64,000 nt of DNA from Voacanga thouarsii (Eukaryota > Streptophyta > Magnoliopsida > Gentianales > Apocynaceae). The notes under the pieces are model-generated. The model ran no database searches. It was given only the letters and a program-made list of their open reading frames with translations, and had not been told where the DNA came from. The stretch covers positions 991,501-1,055,500 of the forward strand of contig JANUWF010002121.1 of assembly GCA_026120185.1 (NCBI GenBank), written 5' to 3'. Below, piece after piece: positions 23,401 through 33,694 of the stretch (position 1 is its first letter; each line of letters begins with the position of its first letter). Both the position numbers and the translations under genes were made by a program.

Positions 23401-23584
23401 CGACCAAACCTCCCTTATCCAAATCTTTAACAACACATCAATTAATTCTAATGCAAGAGCAACGGAAAATTTCTCATGCATCCATGCAAATAAAATAATT
23501 CTAAGCTACCACATAAAATGCAAGATGCTATGCAATGCATGACTTTTCCCCATAGTCAAAGGTGGTTTTGGGCGGGGTATTACA
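20434..23584 (-). repeat. Gypsy-1 5' LTR
   Basis: 3151 bp, the partner of 11376-14620, with the same ends. It has a single 40-bp unit (21482-21521) and lacks a stretch near 22390 (GCAAGCTGTGCAAAAATTC) that its partner has. No gene is supported within it. Confidence 0.88.
23278..23337 (-). promoter_or_regulatory. tRNA-like A-box/B-box module in the gypsy-1 5' LTR
   Basis: TGGAATAGAGG and GAGTTCGAATCC on the minus strand, spaced as in the 3' LTR, followed by CCTACTTTTTG. The B-box matches the GTTCGAATC consensus exactly here. Confidence 0.45.
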
Positions 23585-23589
23585 GACGA
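23585..23589 (+). repeat. Target-site duplication of gypsy-1, right
   Basis: GACGA, against CACGA on the left (11371-11375). Confidence 0.65.
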
Positions 23590-26500
23590 TGGATCATGAC
23601 TTTAGTGTTGACTTAATTCTACAGTCTTTGCCTAATAGTTTCTCAAAATTTATGATTAACTATCAGATGAACAAGATTGTGTCCACCATACCTGAGTTGA
23701 TCAATCTTCTCAAAATTGCAGAGTTCTCCATGAAGAAGGATTCCAATGCAGTTTTAATAGTAGAATCTTCTTCTTCTAAGAAGAAAGTTCAAAAGAAGAA
23801 GAAAAAGGCCCCTATGAAGCCTAGAGGTGGTGTGAAGATGAAGGATGCAGCTACCAAGGGCCATGCCATCATTGTGGTAAGATGGGCTATTGGAGGTGCA
23901 ACTGTAAGGCTTACTTAGAGACCGTTAAAAAGCAGAAGGAGAAGCTTACAATCACTTCTACTTCTACTTCGGGTATGTTTATAATTGAGCAAAATACTAC
24001 CTTTAGAAATGAGATATGGGTATTAGATACCGGATGTGGATCTCATTTATGCAATAACTTGCAGGGACTAAAGAGCAGTAGAAGGCCAGAGAAATGTGGC
24101 ATGGATCTACGTATTGCGAATGGGCAAATGTTGTTACATTTACTGTGGGGACATATAAGCTGAACATGCCTTTGTGATTAATTCAAGAATTACAAAACTG
24201 GTATTATGTACCAATTTTAATGAAAAACATTTTCTCTGTTGCGTACTTAGACATAAGTGGATTTCATTTGTTATTTAAGAATAAATGTTGTTTTTTTTTT
24301 TCGTTAAATGATATTCTTTATGGTTCAGTAACTATGGTTAATAGTTTATATGTTCTACACTTGGATTATCCATATCTAAATATAAATAATAAGAAACCTA
24401 GAATAGATAACTCTAACACCTCTTACTTATGGCATTGTCATTTAGGCCATGTAAACGAATATCATGTTTCTAAGTTACACAAGCTTAGTGACTTAGGGTC
24501 ATTTGATTACGAATCATATGGCACATGTGAAAATTATTTACTTGGTAAAATGGCTAAAACTCATTTTCAAGTAGAATGGGCCAAGGAGTTATTGGAACTC
24601 ATACATTCTGATATATATTGCCCAATGTCAATACAAGCAAGAGGAGGTTATAACTATTTTAGAACCTTTATCGATGATTTCTGACGATACGGGTATTTGT
24701 ATTTAATGAAATACAAATCTGAGGCATTTGATAAATTCAAAGACTTCAAGAATGAAGTAGATAAACAACTTGGCAAAAGTATTAAGACTCTAAGATCTTA
24801 TCGAGGAGGTGAATACTTGAGCCAAGAGGTTTTGAGTTATCTTAGAAACAATGAAATATTATCTCAAAGGACTCCACTACATACACCTCAATATAATGGT
24901 GTATCTGAGAGAAGGATTCGAACTCTTCTAGACATGGTACGGACCATGATGGCCTCTACAGACCTACCAAAATCATTTTGGGGATATGCACTAAAGACAT
25001 CTGTTTATATATTAAACAGAGTTCCTATAAAATCGGATGATTCTACCCCATTTGAGATGTTCTTTTGTAAAAAACCAAAGTTATCTCATTTGCGAGTATG
25101 GGGTTGTCCAGCCTTTGTCAAAAGGCCTCAGTTAGACAAACTTGATAGTAAGTCTAACAAGTGTTTGTTTATGGGATATCTGAAAGAATCTTTCGAATAT
25201 TACTTCTACCTACCCTCTGAAAATAAGGGGTTTGTTTCGAAGCATGTCGTCTTCTTAAAGAATGAGCACATGCTCAAATGGGAGAGTGGGAGTAAAATTG
25301 AATTTACTGAAGTTCAAGAAGATTAAATAAAGAAGGACCAACCATCTGATCCCTTATCTATTGAGAGAATAGATGAACCTTTTACTACATAAGATACTCG
25401 TAGATCTAGTAGGATACGTATGGAACCAGAGAGATATGGATTTCTCATCAGTGACCACGATGATGTATTGCTCATAGATGAAGATGAGTCTACTACCTAC
25501 AAGGATGTTCTGAACAGTTCAGAATCTAGCAAATGGCTTGAGGCCATGAATTTAGAGATGGATTCCATGTACGACAATCAAGTATGGCCTTTGGCTGATC
25601 TACCTAAAGGAATTAAACCTATTAGGTGCAAATGGGTTTTCAAGAAGAAAACGGGCATGGGTGGTAACGTAGTTCCCTGTAAAGCATGACTCATGGTGAA
25701 GGGTTATCGTCAACAACCTATTATTGACTATGACGAAACTTTCTCGCCAGCAGCCATGATAAAATTTATCAGGATACTCCTATCCATTGCAGCTCATTAT
25801 GATTATAAGATTTAGCAAATAGGTGAGAAACAACTTTTCTAAATGAAAATCCGACTCAGGAAGTGTATATGACACAACTTGAGGGTTTCACATCCAATGA
25901 TAGTACAAAGGTGTGTAAGTTGCAAAGGTCCATTTATGGACTTAAGCAAGCTTCTAGGAGTTGGAACATCCATTTTGATGAAACAATCCAAGAGTTTAGT
26001 TTCATTCAAAACATAGATGAGCCTTGCGTATACAAGAAGGTTAGTGGGAGTGCAATCATTTTCTTATTGCTTTATGTACATAACATATTGCTAATAGGAA
26101 ATGATATACCTGTCCTGCAAATGGTTAAAATTTGGTTGACCAAACAATTTTCCAAGAAAGACTATGGAGAAGCAACTTATATTCTTGGAATTAGGATGTA
26201 TAGAGATAGATCTAAAAGGTTACTAGGTCTTTCACAATCTATATACATAGATAAAGTGCTAAAGAGGTTTAGCATAGATCAATCCAAAAGGGGATTCTTA
26301 CCTATGTCACATGGTGTAAGCCTTTCAAAGTCAATATCTCCTAAAACATAAGTTGAAAGAGATCACATGAGTAAGATTCCATATACTTCAGCAGTTGGAT
26401 CTATCATGTATGCTATGATATGTACTAGACTCGATGTATCTTCTGCTCTCAGTTTGATGAGCAGATACCAATCTGACCCTAGTGAGGGTCATTCGGCGGC

Positions 26501-27060
26501 TGTAAGGAACATCCTTAAGTACTTACGAAGGACTAAGGATGTGTTCTTAGTGTATGGAGAAGTTGATTTGAAAATAAACCGGTATACTGATGCTAGTTTT
26601 CAATCTGACAAAGATGATTTCAAATCACAATTCGGCTACATGTTTAAGCTGTGCGGAGGGGCAATAAGTTGGAAGAGTTCCAAACAAGAGACTATTGCCG
26701 ACTCTAAGACAGAAGCTGAGTACATAGCCACATCTGAAGCAGCTAAGGAGGCTGTTTGGATTAAGAAGTTCGTGATGGGACTAGGTGTGGTTCCCAACGT
26801 TGTTTATCTAATAACTTTGTATTGTGACAACAACGGAGCCATTGCACAAGGAAAGGAGCCACAGTCTCATCAACGATCCAAACACGTATTGCGACGCTAT
26901 TATTTGATCCGGAAGATCATAGACAGGAATGATGTAAAGATAGAGAGAGTTCCCATAGATGAGAACATTGCTAACCAGCTTACAAAAGTACTATACCAAA
27001 AGAAACATGAAAGGCATGTTAAGTCATTTGGTATTAGATACATGAATGATTGGCTGTAGT
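23590..27060 (+). pseudogene. Copia element B: rest of gag, protease, integrase, RT, RNase H
   Basis: Gag resumes after gypsy-1 and carries a CCHC knuckle with its histidine lost (CHHCGKMGYWRCNC, about 23860). Protease has VLDTGCGSHL (about 24025). The pre-integrase finger is LWHCHLGH (about 24430). Integrase keeps its first aspartate (HSD, 24605) and its glutamate (GVSERR, 24900), but the second aspartate is tyrosine (LRSYRGGEY, about 24797). RT starts near 25610; its YVDD box reads YVHN (26073-26084), which would abolish catalysis. RNase H includes LYCDNNGA and ENIANQLTK, and the frame ends MNDWL and a stop at 27057-27059. Frameshifts and stops lie near 23920, 24165, 24682, 25324, 25690-25860 and 26350. 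The domain order PR-IN-RT-RH is diagnostic of Ty1/copia. Confidence 0.92.
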
Positions 27061-27073
27061 GCAAGTAGGAGTT
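27061..27073 (+). other. Polypurine tract of copia element B
   Basis: GCAAGTAGGAGTT, directly before the LTR start TGTTATGCCC. Confidence 0.8.
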
Positions 27074-27930
27074 TGTTATGCCCTAGAGGTAATCACTTTA
27101 CCTTGTATATGATACATTTTATTTTAATAAAAGGTATTATTTATCTTGCAGTTTCTTTTATTTACTTCTATGTAAAATAACTGTGAGGTAAAGTCTCTAA
27201 TACAACACTGTATTAAGGAAATCCTGATAAAGATAATGATATAAGATTCGTACTACACTGTATAGTGTTAGTACTTAAATAGTCCCTAGTCGTAGCATTA
27301 ATGAGATAGGACATCATTAATGCATTAAGACTAGCATGTGTTAGACTTCCTGATTTGATCAGGCGGTGGTTCTCATAGCCATGAGCATTGACATACTCAA
27401 AGTTAACACATGGATACTTGTTAATAGAACAAGTTCATTGGATGACCTAGCTATGAGATAATCACATGGATAACTATTTAGTGCCAGTGATATAATCTCA
27501 ATATAGCAAACGAGCAAGTATCCTTAGACTTGAAATCTCCAAGGTACTTTATTTGTTGAGCCTTGTGCTTTGATTCCAATCTCTGGAGCCAGATCGAGGG
27601 CTGCCTAAAGGATGGATATTGGGTACATTTTGAGATAAACAAAAGTAGTTGAGAGGGTCAATAAAAGATTCACCACTCCTAATAGTAGGGGTGAATATCT
27701 CACGGCCACTTATAGGAGTGGTGAGATCTCCAAGGTACTTTATAGGAATTACAACTAGAGAAGTTCTTGGCCAAGGCGTATGTGTTTTAGAAATAGTTGC
27801 AATTGATATACATCTAGAGTTGTGGATTCATGGTACAAGTTCACTTATATTTGGGCAAGAATTAATATATTTTGGACGAAGTTGCACTAATTCTGTACTC
27901 CAAACCAAATGAGATATTATATGGTAAAAG
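27074..27930 (+). mobile_element. Copia element B 3' LTR, first part (interrupted)
   Basis: Begins TGTTATGCCCTAGAGG and aligns with 1284-2110. It stops at ATGGTAAAAG, where an inverted LTR of family C begins. Near 27700-27745 it has an insertion relative to 1284-2161 that repeats a short sequence found about 190 bp upstream. The rest of this LTR is not found downstream. No gene is present. Confidence 0.85.
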
Positions 27931-29322
27931 TGATGGTTTAAAAACATGGGAGCATGCTCACGGGAGGGGAAAAAATAGAGAGAAAAAAACTACAAGCCTT
28001 AATGGCAGCACGGAAGCGTTAAGATCATATTTTTACGTGCTTCAAACCTTTTAGGTTGTGCAGAAGTGGATTGAACCACAGGAATAGCTTCGCCTTGCCC
28101 GCTTGAAGAAACTAGTAGTTGTAATCCTTCCAATCTCCTGCTTCTCCTTAGGTGCATTAATGCCAAGCTTTTCAGCTCTCAGAATGTGCCACTGTCTAAC
28201 TTCTTGTTGGTGAACACAACAGTGAGGAAGAGTGATCTCAGCCCAACTTGGTTCTACTGCTATAGGCTAGCAAAACACCAAGAACAAGAGGGAAGCCAAG
28301 AAGCTTAAGTGAGAGAGAGAGCTGCGTGAGGGAGAGAAAGCTTAGGGAGATTAGGGTTTTCTTTTTTTGAAGAGTCATGTTTTTTTTTTTTTTTTTTGTT
28401 AGCTAAAACTAGGTCTCCAACATTTGATAAACATATTCCTCAGGATATCATATTTCAAACACCCAAATATTATCTAGAGAATAAGTTTGGCTTAATCCTA
28501 ATCTCATATGAACCATATCTGGAAGAAACCCTACGGTGCAAGCTATTGGGCCAAAATAATATTTATTATTTTTCTTGGACCCAAAAGGCGCAAATAATAA
28601 ACATTAATTATTTATTTCCTGGTCTTACAGAAATAAGCAAATAATTAATTAATGAGCCCAGATGAACCAAAATAATTAAACTTTAATTATTTATTTCTTG
28701 GGCTTATACAAATAACCCAATAAATAATTAAGAATTAATTATTTCCCTATAGCTTAAGCCCATGTTAATTTCCTAATTATTCAAACTGGACCTAGGCCCT
28801 GAATAATTAATTAACCAATTAAACCAGATAATTAATTTCTCTCTACTCCGATTTTTATTTTATTTATTTATTTATTTTATTCTAGTCTAAAAATAAATTA
28901 GACTTCCTGAATAAAATAAAATAAAACCCTCTTTAACTGAGACCAATTTCTCAACTTAAAATTAATTAGGACTTATGGGCTATTCCGAGGACAAAAAAGA
29001 CACATCGCCTTGGCTGCTAAAATGACCAAAATACCCATGTTATATAAATAGCTGTATTTTGCATTTTAAATATTTCCTAATATCACCATAAGGAAATATT
29101 GACCCCAAGGACAATGCTGCATTAGCAAAGTCTCCAACCTACAGGTGAAATAACTAAAATACCCCTCTACACATAACTGTACATTTAGAGAGGAAGAAGT
29201 GTACTAACACCCCTCTGAATGACATCTACCATCTTTAGGCTTCTAGTCCAATGATCCACGACCTCCTAGAGTGTTTATGCTTTCCAAGGGAACTACCCTA
29301 AAACAAACATCAAAGTCATGTT
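27931..29322 (-). mobile_element. Inverted, truncated LTR of copia family C
   Basis: On the minus strand this stretch aligns first with 46380-46559 and 58914-59060 (shared GGTATTTTGGTCATTTTAG and TTTCCTTATGGTGATATC), then more loosely to about 59690, so it is an LTR of the copia C family. Its sense 3' end is probably at 27931 (TGATGG, pairing with a TGA start). No PBS lies beyond that end, so no internal region follows on that side. About 640 bp of the sense 5' end is missing, cut by gypsy-3 at 29323. Because gypsy-2 is absent here, it also shows what the gypsy-2 target looked like. No gene is supported. Confidence 0.75.
28380..28397. repeat. Poly(T) run of 18 bases
   Basis: Uninterrupted T run within the inverted C-family LTR. 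Confidence 0.9.
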
Positions 29323-32300
29323 TGTAACACCCCGCTACCTAGGCCCGCCAGGGCCAGGGATGTCGCCCCGTCCAAAGGACAAGGGGTCTTTATAACGAGG
29401 ACACACAAATATAGCGGAAATAAAATAATACTTCAACTTAAAATTTATTACAACCCGAAAGAAATAATAATAAATCCAAGAATACTCAAAACAAATCCAT
29501 AATAAAAATCATCCGCTCTCAGATCTCCTAACATTACACAAAATAAATCCTCAGAAAATTCTTCCAAAGCAGACAGTATATAGCTACTCATGCCCATAGC
29601 AGGATGGACTTGAAATCATGATAAAATGGTGGTGAGATGGAAATCTCAGTAAGTCCGTGTGTGCTTTGGGTGTTTAGTGAAAGCAGTTCGTGGATGCAAA
29701 GTGTGAAACCTTTATAAGAGAAATACTGGCAAGCAATAACATTAGTCAAAAGCAAGAGTGGCGTTTTGGCTTTCCCAGCCATACATAAGTAATAAAATCA
29801 ACCACTCGAAAGAAAAGGATATGGGTTACCACACGTTGGGCCCCATAACCAATCAGAATGCCGACACTTTGTGCAGACTGATAAAAGTAGGTGATCGGCC
29901 TATTGGGCAAGATACTCCTCATTCTCTATACCCAAACAACAACCGGGTGTCCATTCCAGCAAACCACAGTCACTTGACTGAAAACAAACTGCTAGCTCGG
30001 ACCGGCACGACTCACTGGACTGACATCTTATCCGGGAAGGACTCACCCCTCAGAGGTGGCCATCTACTGAGAGACTTACCCTAACCCTTCAAAGACTAGT
30101 CCTAGTAGTCCACCCTTATTGAGTACTTAACGACATTTCCCAATTGGGATAAAATGAACAAAACACTGTTCCACATGAAAATGGCAATTTATGGGTTTTC
30201 CAAAGTCTTTGACAAAATCAGTTTTAGAAAGAATTTGAGTTTGAGTAAATCTGCTCATTAGATTTTAAATAATTCAAATGTTTGAAATAAGAAAGGATTT
30301 AACCCTCAATTTCCTTTACATAAATGAGTGTCCATGCACTCGACACTTGGCTTGCCATAATAAACATTTTGCATCAAACAGGTTTTGTGCATTAGCTTAC
30401 CCGATTCTTGCTCACAATAACAAGGTCTCCAACGGTAGACCTAACCCCACATGGGAAAATACAAATCACAATCAATATCAAGCCACAAACTACTTCCTTA
30501 ATTTTAAATCGACTCAACTTACTACTACCATGATCCTAGTGTCCCAAGCTTTAAGGTTAAACAATAAGTAAATAGGTTTAAGAGTTGAGTCTAGCACAAT
30601 TATTTAAAATAATTAATGGTTTGGGAAATAAATTTAATAAGTTGAAATCTTAAATCTTGTTAGGGAAAATTTAGAGTTTATTTGATTAAGAGTTCTAGGT
30701 AGTATTAAATAAAATATTGATTTATTAATAATTTAGTTGTTAGAAAATAATTGGTAGCTAAAATTAGTTGAAAATAAATTTAATGAATCTCACTTGAACA
30801 ATATTAAATAAATTCTTAAGGAGTTTTGATTAGAAGATACTAGTTATATTTTTAGTAATATATATTCTACTAATTGTAATTATTTTCATAAAGGCTTTAA
30901 TTGATCTCATTATATTAAGTAATATATACATACATATATATATATATATATTTTTTATTTTTCTAGCAAAAATCATTATTTGTTTGACTAAAATATCCTA
31001 TATATATATATGATAATCCAAATCTACCCTTCCTAGGGTTTTTTCGAAAATACCAAGAGAAATTATTTTATTGAATATTTTATTCATGAAGTAAAAATTT
31101 GTTTGGGGACAACTAGATCATGATCAAAATCCCATGGCTAACCACAATCAATACGTACACAGTCTTTTAATTCATCAAATCATCCCAATTATGCATACAA
31201 GATTAGATCTCAATTTATCAACACATGATCTAACCCCTACTAGCATAAACATGATCATTGCTTCAATATTAATCCATCATGAATATAAACCCTATTCACC
31301 AATGGTGACATAATCTCTAGCATACTTCGTCACATATACTACTTATGACATGCATCAACCTCAAATCATCATATAATCATCCAAGACAATCCTTTCATGC
31401 ATAAATCCCATCTCCTTCACAATCATACATATATTCATACTCCAATCTCAATAATATATATATATATGTATTTTTATATACTCAAATCCTATCACCATCC
31501 ACCTATTATCATTATCACCCTAGAGACATAATTCTAGAGTTTAAAAGAAGGATTGATGGTACTTACTTGATTGATGAATGCCTTGAAGGAGTTTAGAGTA
31601 GATCTCAACTCCTAGATGTCTAACTTTGTCCATGGGAGATGGCAAAAGCATGTTCATGGAAGGAAAAGTCATCCGGCCAAGAGAGGGGAATTTTCGGCCA
31701 TGAGAGAGAGAGAGAAAGAGAGACCATTAGCATGTTTATTCACATAGGCTCTCACTAGAGATCAAGATTGGAGGAGATGAAGTTGTTAGAATAAATTTAC
31801 CTTGAAGGTGTTCTTGACCTTAATAGAAATTTCTGGTTTTGATCCGAAGTAGCAAGATGATTCGTGGAGTTTGATGTTAAGAATGGTGTTGATGGACTCA
31901 CGGCAGTGAGTAGGTCAAATCTGGAAGTTTTAGAGAGGGTTTGAGATAGTTTGGAGGGGTATTAGGTGTAGGGAAGAGGTAGGTGTTCTTGATGTAGTGT
32001 GTGTGTTTTTGGAGGTTGAAGAAAATCAAGAGATGGTAATGTGCAGCTGCCAAATTTTTGTGAGAGATAGAGCTGGACAAATTTCTGTATGGTTTAGGAG
32101 GTTGATTCTTTGATTTGGAAGGAAAAAGGAAAGGTTAGTTATTACAATCCTTGAAGAATATTTTTAGGAAGTGAATTTGGAAACTAAATATTCTAAGAAT
32201 ATCTTGATTGTTGGACAGCTTTGGAAGTCTGCCATGGTTGACTGTTTGAGCAGAATTTCTGTGGGATTAAAGCTGGTTCATGGGGGATTATGGTGGCAGA

Positions 32301-33660
32301 AATTAAGGTGCACAATGATGAAGAAGAGGTGTGGTCAATTGAGTGATATATTATGGAAGGTTGCTAAACTAGGGTGGCTGGAATTTTGGAAACCAATCAA
32401 GCTAAATTGCATGGATTTGTTGGAGAGATTTTCGGACAGCCATTGCTGCCTTTCATCCAGAAGCTTGAGGGAAACAATAGAGCTCTGTTAATGGAGGTTT
32501 AAGGAAGGTTTTGACAGATTAGGGTTGGTGTTTCGGCTGGAAGAAAAATAGGAAACAAAGCTGGAAGTTTGGACTGCCCAGAATTTCGCTGAACAGAAAT
32601 TTCTGGGCAGATTTTCGGCTGCCACTTCCAGCCAATTTGCAGCGAGCTTGGAGGGGGATTTCTGAGGTATTCAAGGCTGGTTTCCAGCCTTCTTTATGGA
32701 GGAAAAATATGGCTAAGGTACTGAACAAAATCTGGAAGAAATCAGCTTGGTTTTGGACCTCCAAAGTAGCGATTTTGCCCAGAATTTTCACTGGTTTTGC
32801 ACAGCCTTTGTGCAGCCCGAAAATGGCAGAAATATTTCATGTTTCAAACTGATCTTAAGGCCATTTTTCTGGCAGCATTTGGGAGGGAAATTCAGCTAAG
32901 AAGCTCGACAATTTGAAGGTACAACAAGCTGAAAATTTTCAGCTCATTCTAAGAAGTAAGATGAACTAGTCTAGAGTGAAATTTCAGCAAGCTTACTAGA
33001 GGGATTTTTCCCCTTGGAATTTCCTACCATTCTTCCACATTTTTCAGACCATGAGAAGCCTTTTACTAGGACATTTTAATCTCACAAGATCACAGCATTT
33101 TACTGAAATTTCTGGAAAGAAAATGGATAGAACATCTTGATCAAACCAAGGAGTTGAAAATTGAGGAAAATTAAGGATCAAGGGAAAATGAATTCCCTTT
33201 AAGAAATTCGAGTAGAGTAAAGGAGTGGAATGAGAATACTCCTAACATGTCTCTCTTAGGACCATCATCCCTACCTTACTCTAAACTCATAAGACCGAAA
33301 TTTCCTCCACTAAGCAAAAATAAAATTTAATCTAGCTAAAGCTTCTATGATGGAATTTGAACCTAAGTCCTTAAGAATTAATTTCCAAAGCTCTAACCAC
33401 TACACCACAACAACTCTTGTTGATATTTTCACTAGAAAATTATTTTCTATTCAATCCACAGGCTATCTCCCTATTTTCACCTCGGGTAAAAATTACCATC
33501 TTGCCTCTCTCACATAATACTCACCAACAAGACATCAAGACAATAAAACCCGAATCCAAAACATATAAAAATCATATGAACATATATTTAACCATGAAAT
33601 AAAATATGATATGCATCCCAACCCCCTTACTCTAAGGTTGGTTTTGATCGGGGTTTCACA
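29323..33660 (-). repeat. Gypsy-3 3' LTR
   Basis: 4338 bp, from TGTAACACCCCGC to GGGTTTCACA on the plus strand; one of the longest LTRs in the window. The part from about 31680 on aligns with 38230-40369. It contains (TA)n near 30937-30955 and 31455-31468. It shares scattered blocks with the gypsy-1 LTRs (CACACGTTGGGC; GCTAGCTCGGAC; CACCCTTATTGAGTACT), so the two LTR families are related. No gene is supported. Confidence 0.85.
33350..33417 (-). promoter_or_regulatory. tRNA-like A-box/B-box module in the gypsy-3 3' LTR
   Basis: The minus strand reads TGGTGTAGTGGTTAGAGC, a very tRNA-like D-arm/A-box, and 44 bases later GGTTCAAATTCC, a B-box-like sequence. Forty-four bases is the A-to-B spacing of a short tRNA gene. 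The upstream GAGTTGTTGTGG is shared with the gypsy-1/2 modules (GAGTTGTTTTGG). The central part does not form a recognisable anticodon arm, so it is not a functional tRNA gene. Confidence 0.5.
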
Positions 33661-33674
33661 TCCTCCCCTCCTTA
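33661..33674 (-). other. Gypsy-3 polypurine tract
   Basis: TAAGGAGGGGAGGA on the minus strand, abutting the LTR start TGTGAAACCCC. Confidence 0.8.
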
Positions 33675-33694
33675 GAAGAATTTCGTCCCGAAAT

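Larger units (their letters stand above)
11376..23584 (-). mobile_element. Gypsy-1: Tekay/Del-type chromovirus
   Basis: A complete but dead 12.2-kb Ty3/gypsy element in minus sense, inserted into copia B gag. In element order: 5' LTR (20434-23584), PBS (20421-20431), a pre-gag reading frame (19548-20336), gag (about 18060-19235), pol (14655-18059), PPT (14621-14633) and 3' LTR (11376-14620). The LTRs open TGTAATACCCCGCCC and end GTGTTACA in the sense direction. The pol order PR-RT-RNaseH-IN-chromodomain, with [10 protein letters not shown] in RT, places it among the chromoviruses. Gypsy-2 (46560-58908) is a second copy of the same family. Confidence 0.9.

Noticed and set aside
33390..33407. 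A genuine tRNA gene
   Set aside because: The A- and B-box-like sequences are present, but no proper acceptor stem, anticodon arm or D-stem pairing can be drawn, so only a tRNA-like module is claimed.
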